Shown piece after piece: positions 6,832 through 13,003 of a stretch of DNA of 13,003 nt (position 1 is its first letter; every line of letters starts with the position of its first letter). The stretch covers positions 1 to 13,003 of the forward strand of contig DAOUMU010000088.1 of assembly GCA_034409055.1 (NCBI GenBank), read 5' to 3'. The position numbers and the translations under genes were made by a program. Source of the stretch: DAOUMU01 sp034409055. Its GTDB lineage: Bacteria; Chloroflexota; Anaerolineae; 4572-78; J111. Below the pieces are notes generated by a model, which was not told the DNA's origin, searched no databases, and worked only from the letters and a program-made list of their open reading frames with translations.

Positions 6832-7476
6832 ATGCCCTCTCATAGAATCGAAACAGAAGCTAAATTTGTTGTACCCGATGCTTCCACCTTTAATACCCTA
6901 AAAAAAATAAATCGACTGGGCCATTTTGAACTTGAGTCAATCGGTATCCAAACCGTTGCTGACCGCTATATTGACACGGCGGACAAACGCCTGTATCAAG
7001 CTGGTTTTGCTTGTCGCCTCAGAACCATCAAAGAAAAGTTGATATTAACCCTAAAATCACTGACGCCCACGGAAAGCCACATTCATCGCCGGCAAGAAAT
7101 TGAGGTCGAAGTAGAAACAACGGACCAACCTCAGGCCTGGGCCGAGAGCGACGCCAAGCGTTTAGTTATGGAGATTGCCGGGACAGCACCCTTGCAAACT
7201 CTATTCAATCTATACCAAACCCGGCATAAGTTTCACACGCGCTGGCAAGGTGGTCAACCTGTTATCGAGTTTAGCCTGGATGAGGTTTCGCTGCATGATA
7301 TCACGACCATCGACTATTTTGAGCTGGAGGCAGAATTGATGGAGGCCGGCACTGAGGCTGATTTAGCCCGTTTTACCGAACTGTTACAACGTGACTGGCC
7401 GTTGAAAGTTGAAACGCAAAGCAAATTTGAGCGAGGTTTTGCCAGCATCGAAGAAAAGAAAAACGGTGGTAGATGA
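6832..7476 (+). CDS. CYTH-domain protein (triphosphate tunnel metalloenzyme)
   Basis: CYTH proteins fold into a beta-barrel tunnel that binds triphosphates with divalent metal; known members are inorganic triphosphatases, thiamine triphosphatases and class IV adenylate cyclases. The defining ExExK motif is at the very N-terminus (Glu7, Glu9, Lys11 in RIETEAKFV), supporting the ATG at 6832. Further tunnel-type residues follow: ACRLRT (Arg62, Arg64), LTLKS (Lys74), HRRQEIEVEVE (86-95), TRHKF (Arg131) and FELEAELM (163-170). Length, 214 residues, is normal for a single-domain CYTH protein. Its stop overlaps the next gene's start by 4 nt, and that gene carries a CHAD domain, the classical CYTH partner. 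The context favours inorganic triphosphate or polyphosphate as substrate over cAMP synthesis, but sequence alone does not settle it. Confidence 0.9.
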   Translation: MPSHRIETEAKFVVPDASTFNTLKKINRLGHFELESIGIQTVADRYIDTADKRLYQAGFACRLRTIKEKLILTLKSLTPTESHIHRRQEIEVEVETTDQPQAWAESDAKRLVMEIAGTAPLQTLFNLYQTRHKFHTRWQGGQPVIEFSLDEVSLHDITTIDYFELEAELMEAGTEADLARFTELLQRDWPLKVETQSKFERGFASIEEKKNGGR

Positions 7477-8792
7477 TTGAGAAATTAAGCGATACTGAAA
7501 AATCAACGTTAGAACGAATTACCAGGAAAGCCAACAAATTGCTCGTCAAGCGGGCTAACATTATCCTATTGAGTGATCAACGAGTTTTGCCGGCGGATAT
7601 TGCCAAAGAGGTAGAGCTAACGCCCCGTACGGTCCGGCATTGGCAAAAGGAATTTAACAAAAAACGTCTGGACATTTTTCCGGCCAACATCCTTGGTAAT
7701 GATCGTCCAGAGGCGTCCGAAGAGCCGATAACAACACCGCCACAATCGACCGAAACAGCGCCCCCCCCAACATCGAACACCAAGCCGGACGTCAAAAAAA
7801 TAAAACGTCAGAAAGGCGATACCATCAAATATCCGGTTCGGAAAAAGGTTGGTCTAAAACCGACCGACACGATGGCCGAAGCGGGTCGAAAAGTGATCGG
7901 GTTCCATTTTGCCCGCATGCTTAAGCACGAACCGGGCACACGTCTGGGCGAGGATATAGAGGAGCTTCACGATATGCGGGTGGCCACCCGCCGCATGCGG
8001 GCCGCTTTCAATATTTTTGGTTCAGCCTTCTCAAAGAAGAAAATTAAATCGCTTCAGCGCGGCTTGCAAGCAACCGCCCGAGCCCTGGGGCGGGTACGAG
8101 ACCTGGATGTATTTATGGAAAAGCTACAACACTACCAACAATCGCTACCCGAAGAGGAACACGTTGGCCTTGAGCCCCTGCTAGAGACCTGGCGCAAAAA
8201 AGGCCAGCCAGCCCGCGAACAGATGCTGGTTTACTTAGACAGCAAAGAATATGTTCAATTTAAGCAAAACATGCTTGAATTTGTCAAAACCGAAGGCCTG
8301 GGAGCCAAACCGGTCCCCACCGGTGTGCCTGTGCCTTACCAGTTGCGCCACATTGTCCCCCGCTTAATTTATGAACGCTACGAAGCGGTGTGTGCCTACG
8401 AAACAGTGCTTGACAACGCCTCGCTGGAAACGTTGCATCAATTAAGACTTACCTTCAAAGAGTTTCGTTACACCCTTGAATATTTCCGAGAAATATTGGG
8501 GCCAGAACGAGAAATGGTCATCAAGGAAGTTAAAGTGATGCAAGACTACCTGGGTGACCTGAATGATGCCGACGTGGCAGGCGGAATTCTACGTGATTTT
8601 TTAGCCGATTGGGAAGAACACCAACTTCACCGCCCCTTATCCGAGCGGCAAAGTCCGGTCCAAGTCGTGGCCTATCTTAACTCAAAACTGGAAGAACGAC
8701 ACCAGTTGATTGTTAACTTCCCTCAGACCTGGGCTCGCTTCAACCGGCCTGAATTTCGGCGAAATCTGGCCCTGGCCGTAGCGGCTCTATAG
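7473..8792 (+). CDS. CHAD-domain protein with N-terminal helix-turn-helix
   Basis: CHAD domains are all-helical, rich in conserved His and basic residues, and known to bind inorganic polyphosphate. The CHAD domain spans about residues 130-425 with two signature helices: EELHDMRVATRRMRAAF (163-179) and LHQLRLTFKEFRYTLEYF (321-338), then LGDLNDADV (360-368). The N-terminal 70 residues form a separate unit with a homeodomain-like HTH (RANIILLSDQ, then IAKEVELTPRTVRHWQKEF at 43-61) like the DNA-binding head of IS630-type transposases. A Pro/Thr-rich linker and basic patch (80-125) connect the two. The ATG overlaps the CYTH stop as ATGA, with GGTGG before it, so the genes are translationally coupled. 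A run of 8 C lies in the linker (7761-7768). Polyphosphate binding is known for the family; DNA binding is inferred. Confidence 0.88.
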   Translation: MIEKLSDTEKSTLERITRKANKLLVKRANIILLSDQRVLPADIAKEVELTPRTVRHWQKEFNKKRLDIFPANILGNDRPEASEEPITTPPQSTETAPPPTSNTKPDVKKIKRQKGDTIKYPVRKKVGLKPTDTMAEAGRKVIGFHFARMLKHEPGTRLGEDIEELHDMRVATRRMRAAFNIFGSAFSKKKIKSLQRGLQATARALGRVRDLDVFMEKLQHYQQSLPEEEHVGLEPLLETWRKKGQPAREQMLVYLDSKEYVQFKQNMLEFVKTEGLGAKPVPTGVPVPYQLRHIVPRLIYERYEAVCAYETVLDNASLETLHQLRLTFKEFRYTLEYFREILGPEREMVIKEVKVMQDYLGDLNDADVAGGILRDFLADWEEHQLHRPLSERQSPVQVVAYLNSKLEERHQLIVNFPQTWARFNRPEFRRNLALAVAAL

Positions 8793-8806
8793 TATCCGTA
8801 AGAATC

Positions 8807-8836
8807 AAAAAGCCGACCCAAAAGGTTGGCTTTATA
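8807..8836. terminator. Bidirectional intrinsic terminator between convergent genes
   Basis: Stem AAAGCCGACC (8809-8818) / GGTTGGCTTT (8824-8833), 10 bp with one G-T pair and loop CAAAA. T-rich sequence follows on the plus strand and an A-run before it gives U residues on the minus strand. It lies 16 nt after the CHAD stop and 16 nt before the S1 gene's stop, so it can serve both. Confidence 0.85.
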
Positions 8837-8851
8837 TTTACCAGGCAAGTC

Positions 8852-9823
8852 CTAATCTTGGCGAGCGGCCAGCGTACGAGCCACAATCGCATCCATTTCT
8901 CGTTTCTTCTTACCCCTACCTTTCGTCAATTCTAAGTCTTTGCCGGCCGCTTGCCGGCTAGATTGACTCTCACTTCGAAAAGCAGCATAGGCAACCGCCA
9001 TCGCCGTTGGCATCAATTCTTCTTCCTCAATCAGTTCTTCAACCACTTTCACTTCTTCAACCACTTCTTCTTTTTTTACTTCTTCCTCTGGCGGTGGCGG
9101 CGGTGGCAACAGCGCTTTGATCGACAAATCTACCTGGCGCTTTTTCCGATTAACCTTCAAAACCTTAGTGACCACCTTGTCCCCAACAACGAGAACTTCG
9201 TTGGGATGCTTGATATAATCGTGAGTAACTTGGGAAATATGGACTAAACCGTCCCGATCACTGCCAATATCTACAAACGCCCCATAGGACTCAAGCCGGG
9301 TGATGGTTCCTTCTAATTCATCCCCCTCCTTTATATCTCTTAATTTCAGCTTAATAGGCTTGATCATGGTCAGGCTAATCCGCCCCCGTCTTTTATCGAC
9401 CTTTTGCACCCAAACGTCGACTTCTTGCCCCTCGCTGACAACATCGGTTACCTTTTCCACCTTGCGTCTGGACAACTTAGAAATATGCACCAAGCCATCC
9501 TGGGGAATACCGATATCAACAAACGCCCCAAAATTGGCAATATTCTTCACTCTTCCGGTGATGTGCTGTCCTACCTTCAAGGTATGAATCGATAAGGGCT
9601 CAGGTGTGTCCCCTTCAGGTGTTGAGGGGACGGTAGCTTCAGCGGGGGTTGCGTCCCCAGTTTCCGCGGATTGACTGGGCGATGCAGTATTAGAAGGTTG
9701 AGATGATTCAGGTGCTACTGCTTCTGCAGAGCCAGAGGAAGACTCAGAAGATGTCGCTTGGGGTACCTCCTCAACCCCAACTTTCGTTGTTTCCTCCACG
9801 ACGGCTGGTTGTTGATCGCTCAT
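8852..9823 (-). CDS. S1-domain RNA-binding protein with two S1 repeats
   Basis: This is a two-repeat member of the S1 (OB-fold) family, related to ribosomal protein S1 and general stress protein 13, expected to bind single-stranded RNA. S1 domain 1 spans about residues 82-153 (GRVKNIANFGAFVDIG, DGLVHISKLS) and domain 2 about 165-236 (GTITRLESYGAFVDIG, DGLVHISQV). The first 78 residues are a disordered Ser/Thr/Ala/Glu/Pro segment. After the S1 pair come six prolines (240-245), a strongly acidic Glu/Val stretch (246-270) and a basic tail (KGRGKKKRE). It is much shorter than 4-6 domain ribosomal S1, so I do not assign rpsA. The ATG follows a strong AGGAGAAG site. It has its own promoter and a leader hairpin. 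Target RNA unknown. Confidence 0.88.
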   Translation of the reverse strand: MSDQQPAVVEETTKVGVEEVPQATSSESSSGSAEAVAPESSQPSNTASPSQSAETGDATPAEATVPSTPEGDTPEPLSIHTLKVGQHITGRVKNIANFGAFVDIGIPQDGLVHISKLSRRKVEKVTDVVSEGQEVDVWVQKVDKRRGRISLTMIKPIKLKLRDIKEGDELEGTITRLESYGAFVDIGSDRDGLVHISQVTHDYIKHPNEVLVVGDKVVTKVLKVNRKKRQVDLSIKALLPPPPPPEEEVKKEEVVEEVKVVEELIEEEELMPTAMAVAYAAFRSESQSSRQAAGKDLELTKGRGKKKREMDAIVARTLAARQD

Positions 9824-9854
9824 TACTATCTTCTCCTAACCAACGCCATATTAA

Positions 9855-9881
9855 AGAGCTTGACCTATACGTTCAAGCTCT
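9855..9881 (-). promoter_or_regulatory. Leader hairpin upstream of the S1-domain gene
   Basis: A perfect 9 bp inverted repeat, AGAGCTTGA (9855-9863) / TCAAGCTCT (9873-9881), with a 9 nt loop. It lies between the promoter and the ribosome binding site, about 18 nt upstream of the AGGAGAAG site. No U-tract follows, so it looks more like an RNA structure or operator than a terminator. Confidence 0.6.
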
Positions 9882-9905
9882 CAAAATAGGCGTCAAATTG
9901 TACAA

Positions 9906-9951
9906 ATTATAACAAGCCTCGATTATACCACACCCTGTTAAAGCCTGGCAA
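9906..9951 (-). promoter_or_regulatory. Promoter of the S1-domain gene, with a second -10 downstream
   Basis: Minus strand: TTGCCA (9946-9951), 18 nt spacer, TGG plus perfect TATAAT (9922-9930). A second extended -10, TGTTATAAT, lies at 9906-9914 but has no good -35. Starts near 9915 or 9899 put hairpin 9855-9881 inside the leader. Confidence 0.65.
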
Positions 9952-9970
9952 ATATAGTTAAGGATGTGTT

Positions 9971-10792
9971 TCAAGCAATCTTCAATTGTTGAACCAGCGT
10001 AGTGTGTAATTCGGGCGTGGCCGCTGCCAGAATCGTGTAACCATCCGTGAGAGAGTGGATATCAGACAATAAGTTCCCTTCATGGTCGGTAATCAAGCCA
10101 CCTGCTTCGGTGATGATCAGAGCTGAAGCCAGAAAATTCTCCGGCGTCAGGAAACCGCTCAAGTCCAGATGGGCCCCAAAAGTACCGCCGGCCACCATAG
10201 CCAGGGCCAAAGCAGCCGCCCCCCAGGCCCGTACACCACGCGCCCGCGATAGTACCTGAGTGAGAGGAGGAGGCAAAACAAAGCCACTCATGGCACAACT
10301 AAGGATGATCTCCTCCAAGGGGCTGATCGGTGGGGGCTGTATCGGTTGGCCATCACGCAGCGCCCCCTCACCTCGCGCTGCCGTCCAGATACTGCCCGTA
10401 AACAAATCTCCCACCAGGGCAAACTGAACCGTTTCCACGCTAAGCGGCATATGAGCCGGGATCAGGGCCACAGCCATATCGGCATGGACCAGACCACGGG
10501 CAAAATTGTCAGAGCCATCTACCGGGTCAAGCACCATCGTAAACTCCGGTTCACCGGCGCCGAATTGCCGGGGGACACCTTCCTCAGATAGCAACCGTAC
10601 CGGATAGGAAAAGTGCTGCTCCAGGTAGGCACAAACGGCCCGGTCGGCCGCCAGGTCAAACCATTTGACCTGATCGCCTTTGGCATTACGACCAGGCAAG
10701 CCCCACTGATCCGGGTCTCCGGTTGTGACCGCTCGAACGACCTCTTGAAAAAGTGCCTCAAGATGGGACAGGATCGTAGCTGGTTCTGGCAT
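9971..10792 (-). CDS. Inositol monophosphatase-family protein
   Basis: This belongs to the metal-dependent sugar-phosphatase family (inositol monophosphatase, archaeal FBPase/IMPase, CysQ). Visible motifs are KWFDLAADRAV (44-54), LLSEEGV with Glu70/Glu71, and the signature LDPVDGSDNFARG with Asp89 and Asp92. In the C-terminal signature (canonical WDxAAG...EAGG) the protein has PENFLASALIITEAGG (217-232), so the expected metal-ligand Asp is Asn219. Length (273) is normal. The ATG has an AAGAGGT site, and the gene starts 12 nt after the lipoprotein gene's stop, so the two share an operon. The substrate could be inositol phosphate, fructose bisphosphate, histidinol phosphate or PAP; the sequence does not decide. 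The Asn may mean altered metal use or merely mark a subfamily. Confidence 0.86.
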   Translation of the reverse strand: MPEPATILSHLEALFQEVVRAVTTGDPDQWGLPGRNAKGDQVKWFDLAADRAVCAYLEQHFSYPVRLLSEEGVPRQFGAGEPEFTMVLDPVDGSDNFARGLVHADMAVALIPAHMPLSVETVQFALVGDLFTGSIWTAARGEGALRDGQPIQPPPISPLEEIILSCAMSGFVLPPPLTQVLSRARGVRAWGAAALALAMVAGGTFGAHLDLSGFLTPENFLASALIITEAGGLITDHEGNLLSDIHSLTDGYTILAAATPELHTTLVQQLKIA

Positions 10793-10804
10793 CTTTACCT
10801 CTTG

Positions 10805-12178
10805 TTACGGATATATCTGGCCCCAACCGACCCCACCATTTTCATCGATCACAACGACCCAGGATTGGTCCGGTCCCATATCAACCTCACCATTGGCCGC
10901 CCCACCGGGGATACTGACCGTGAAGGTGTATTTACCGGGGTCCAAATCGATTGGCACCTCGCTATTGACGGGGATCTTATGCTCCTGATTGTTGATGGTA
11001 AAGAGCAACTCTTCACGAAAACTATTGGACACGTAAAGACGTGAGCGACCAGGCTGCGGCGCAAACGGGTTAGCGGCCGGCACAGGCGTGGGAGTCGGTG
11101 GTGGTGGCAAGGGCGTCGGGGTGGCCACCGGCGTGGCTGGCACGACCGTCGGCGTAGCTGGCGCGACCGCCGGGACTGCCTGGGGGTCAACCACATAGCT
11201 GGCAATAATTTCATTCCAGGTCGGGGTCAGTTCTTCATAACGATCGGTCACAAAATACAGCACAAAAATAATCGTTTCCCGCTGCTCAAAGAAGAAATCC
11301 GCATCGCCGTTACCATCGGCCGATTCATAAACCGTGCCAACATAGATGCTATCGTCGGCTTGAACCTCCTGGACCAGAATCTCGTAATCATCGGCAAATT
11401 CGCCCATGAAACTCGGCAAAAATCCGTCCATGAAGCTCTGCATCTGCTCTTCATCGAAGACAACCCCCGCATCAACAAACACGACCCCCACGGCCGACTG
11501 GTCATCGCCAAAAGCAGCGCCTGTGTCATCCTCATAACCCTGTTCCCAGGCTTCAGGCACAATAAAACTAAAGGCCCCGGAAGGATGAACGTAGGGTTCC
11601 GGTTGGAACGGTAGCGGCTCAAATTCCTCTTCTACCGCTTCGGTCGGCGCCTCTGTGGGCGCAATGGACAACGAGTCACCGGTTGAGCTTTCGACAGGTT
11701 CGGTCGGTTCAGGGGTGGCCGTTGGCTCCGGCGTGGGCGTAGCAGTGGGTTCGGGGGTGGCGGTTGGCTCTTGCGCCACCACCTCTCCCTCGACCTGGAA
11801 TTCCAGGGTCCGCTCCAACTCGCCGTTAAGATACAGATCGGCTTTATATTGCCCCACGGGCCAGAGTTGATCGTTACTCAAACTAAAATTGAGATTGCCC
11901 CCCCCCGTCAATTCCTTCTCCCCCAGCGAAAAATTGGGCTCTACCTCATCGGCCTCAACCGCCGTCCACACCACTTTTACTGAGGTATCGTCGGGGGCAT
12001 TGGCCACCTCGACCACGCAGTAAAACGTATCATCCTGAGCAAACGTGGTGGTAGGCTGATTACCATCGGCGTCTTTGGCCATTTTAGCCTCTTTGACATT
12101 GGCCGTACTCAAGTTAAATCCACAGGCCAGAGCCGTTAACACTACCAAGGTCATGACAAAAAAGATTAATTTTCGCAC
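10805..12178 (-). CDS. Surface lipoprotein with TP-rich linkers
   Basis: The N-terminus is a lipoprotein-type signal (MRKLIFFVMTLVVLTALAC), with Cys19 the likely lipidated residue; the -3 residue is Ala, a slightly atypical lipobox. Residues about 25-132 form a beta-rich Ig-like segment (FYCVVEVAN, VGQYKADLYLNGELERTLEF). A Thr/Pro/Glu linker (137-160) follows. The next domain (about 195-332: HPSGAFSFIVPEAWEQ...ASYVV) resembles PsbP-like lipoprotein domains. After a second Pro-rich linker (335-374) comes a compact beta domain (378-457: RLYVSNSFREELLFTINNQ...DPGKYTFTVSIPGG). The start is GTG with a GAAGGGGGAT site. A run of nine C at 11898-11906 falls in the early coding region. Such modular envelope lipoproteins are common in Chloroflexota; function unknown. 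Confidence 0.85.
   Translation of the reverse strand: MRKLIFFVMTLVVLTALACGFNLSTANVKEAKMAKDADGNQPTTTFAQDDTFYCVVEVANAPDDTSVKVVWTAVEADEVEPNFSLGEKELTGGGNLNFSLSNDQLWPVGQYKADLYLNGELERTLEFQVEGEVVAQEPTATPEPTATPTPEPTATPEPTEPVESSTGDSLSIAPTEAPTEAVEEEFEPLPFQPEPYVHPSGAFSFIVPEAWEQGYEDDTGAAFGDDQSAVGVVFVDAGVVFDEEQMQSFMDGFLPSFMGEFADDYEILVQEVQADDSIYVGTVYESADGNGDADFFFEQRETIIFVLYFVTDRYEELTPTWNEIIASYVVDPQAVPAVAPATPTVVPATPVATPTPLPPPPTPTPVPAANPFAPQPGRSRLYVSNSFREELLFTINNQEHKIPVNSEVPIDLDPGKYTFTVSIPGGAANGEVDMGPDQSWVVVIDENGGVGWGQIYP
11706..11770. repeat. Imperfect tandem repeat coding for the TP-rich linker
   Basis: A 23 nt unit at 11706-11728 recurs at 11748-11770 (42 nt period) with two differences. It lies inside the lipoprotein gene and encodes the PEPTATP-type linker, so it probably reflects low-complexity protein sequence. 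Confidence 0.6.
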
Positions 12179-12228
12179 GAGTTATCCCCCTTCATTTTTT
12201 TAAATACGCCCATTTGAATAGTACCTCA

Positions 12229-12257
12229 ATTATAAAAGGGAGTTACCTGAAAGTCAA
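12229..12257 (-). promoter_or_regulatory. Near-consensus sigma-A promoter for the lipoprotein-phosphatase operon
   Basis: Minus strand: TTGACT (12252-12257), 17 nt spacer, TATAAT (12229-12234). Start near 12222, leader about 44 nt to the GTG. This is the clearest promoter in the window. Confidence 0.75.
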
Positions 12258-12299
12258 TGGTTTTACCAAGAGCCAACCAAAAATCCCCAAATAATAAGA

Positions 12300-12322
12300 G
12301 CGTCCAGGTTTGACTTGGACGC
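12300..12322 (-). terminator. Terminator-like hairpin downstream of the beta-propeller gene
   Basis: GCGTCCAGG / CTTGGACGC, 9 bp with one G-T pair and loop TTTGA. On the minus strand it is followed by CTCTTATTATTT. It sits between the propeller gene and the lipoprotein promoter and would insulate the latter. Confidence 0.6.
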
Positions 12323-12378
12323 CCATGCGGATGAAGAGCTTTGGGGTTTTAATGAAGGTTAAAAAATTAGTTGGGGTA

Positions 12379-12402
12379 GGCCGGGCATGGGGATGCCCGG
12401 CC
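12379..12402 (-). terminator. Strong GC hairpin, second terminator candidate
   Basis: Perfect 10 bp stem GGCCGGGCAT / ATGCCCGGCC with a 4 nt loop, 60 nt after the propeller gene's stop. On the minus strand a T-run (TAATTTTTTAA) begins about 9 nt after the stem, somewhat far for a textbook terminator, so it may be a 3' stabilising hairpin with 12300-12322 as backup. Confidence 0.6.
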
Positions 12403-12462
12403 ATCTGTTCCCCGATTATTTTCTAAAGTTCCATAGAAACCCTAAAAGTCTGGTACGCTCAT

Positions 12463-13003
12463 TTATTGCTTTTTCAGGATTGTGCCACCGTTACCAACGG
12501 TATAGCACGTCCCGGTCCCCGGACAATCGACCCCCATCAGGCTGGTGGTTACCGGTGAGGCCTCACCGGTCCAATTTGCCCCACCGTTGCTCGTGGTCAG
12601 GATCGTCCCGCTATTACCTACGGCAAAACAGGTCGTCGCTGAGGGACAGCTCACCTCCCACAACGTTTGCGTCGTTCCAGACACCTTCTCCAACCAGGCC
12701 CCGCCGCCATTCGTCGTGGCATAAATCTTACCACTCTCCCCGACCGTGTAGCAGTTCGTGTCTGACGGACAATCCAACCCTCTCAACTCCCCGCCCAGCG
12801 TATGCTTCAGACCATCCGGAATCGCCGGAGGAATAGACAGGATAATGCCAAATACCCGCCCAAATTGCCCCGCCACGGTACAGGTGCCGGCGTTCGGACA
12901 ACTGGCGTCATACAAGGCCGAATTCCCGACATCCAGCAGAAGCCAACTCGCCCCGCCGTCGTTGCTGCCCGCAATCAGGGTATTGACACTATTGCCGCCG
13001 GCA
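12463..13003 (-). CDS. Asp-box (BNR/YCF48-like) beta-propeller protein, C-terminal part
   Basis: The frame is open to the right edge, so the true start lies outside the window; a TTG at 12913-12915 is only an internal codon. About 180 residues are visible. They consist of repeats of about 45 residues: a short strand, a Cys-Pro-x5-Cys loop (CPSDTNC, CPSATTC, CPGTGTC), then (Y/F)xVGxxGxI, then an Asp-box such as NDGGASW, TNGGGAW and SNGGANW. This fits blades of a beta-propeller related to photosystem II assembly factor YCF48 and sialidase-like proteins, in a form with paired cysteines that suggests an exported, disulfide-bonded protein. The chain ends directly after a GTILKKQ strand with no anchor. 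Function unknown. Confidence 0.82.
   Translation of the reverse strand, partial: AGGNSVNTLIAGSNDGGASWLLLDVGNSALYDASCPNAGTCTVAGQFGRVFGIILSIPPAIPDGLKHTLGGELRGLDCPSDTNCYTVGESGKIYATTNGGGAWLEKVSGTTQTLWEVSCPSATTCFAVGNSGTILTTSNGGANWTGEASPVTTSLMGVDCPGTGTCYTVGNGGTILKKQ

Noticed and set aside
9030..9110. Repetitive TTC/TTCTTC-rich DNA tract
   Set aside because: Explained by coding of the acidic Glu/Val stretch and polyproline of the S1 protein; not an independent repeat.
8951..9247. 98-codon plus-strand Phe-rich frame within the S1 gene
   Set aside because: It is the antisense of the Glu-rich tail (GAA/GAG read backwards gives Phe/Leu/Ser codons).
12387..12836. 149-codon plus-strand frame opposite the beta-propeller gene
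   Set aside because: Low-complexity Ser/Pro/Arg/His composition; the minus frame has clear repeat structure.

Overview
This 13 kb window looks like a chromosomal stretch of a Chloroflexota bacterium, probably of the Anaerolineae/Caldilineae type. That placement is an inference from style: roughly 50% GC, a lipoprotein with TPTPEPTA-type linkers, a three-gene acyl-CoA carboxylase with a split-off biotin carrier, and palindromic intergenic repeats. There is no rRNA, tRNA, CRISPR array, transposase gene or phage gene. All long genes are intact except those cut by the window edges.

Layout, left to right. A doubtful open frame leaves the left edge (1-98, +). A soluble double-GAF NarL-type histidine kinase follows (168-2081, -). 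A 583 nt gap carries two minus-strand promoter candidates and a small palindromic repeat. Next is a minus-strand acyl-CoA carboxylase operon, transcribed in the order carboxyltransferase (4849-6399), biotin carboxylase (3312-4814), biotin carrier (2665-3162). Its leader and its accC/biotin-carrier junction each hold one copy of a structured inverted-repeat element. A divergent plus-strand pair follows: a CYTH triphosphate-tunnel protein (6832-7476) overlapping by 4 nt an HTH-CHAD protein (7473-8792), suggesting polyphosphate or nucleotide-phosphate biology. A bidirectional terminator (8807-8836) separates this pair from three minus-strand genes: a two-domain S1 RNA-binding protein with a promoter and a leader hairpin of its own, an inositol-monophosphatase-family protein, and a surface lipoprotein. 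The last two form an operon (12 nt gap) behind a near-consensus promoter at 12229-12257. Two terminator-like hairpins follow, then the C-terminus of an extracellular Asp-box beta-propeller protein that runs off the right edge.

Functionally this is a mixed housekeeping neighbourhood: signalling, propionyl-/acetyl-CoA carboxylation, polyphosphate-related CYTH/CHAD proteins, an RNA-binding factor, a sugar- or inositol-phosphate phosphatase and exported proteins. I found no coherent new defence or biosynthetic system. The most unusual material is intergenic and architectural: two copies of a terminal-inverted-repeat element whose inner arms differ in sequence yet stay self-complementary; a second repeat pair, one copy overlapping a promoter; a leader hairpin before the S1 gene; an HTH-CHAD fusion; an IMPase-family protein with Asn where a metal-binding Asp is expected; and a run of TGnTATAAT-type extended -10 promoters.
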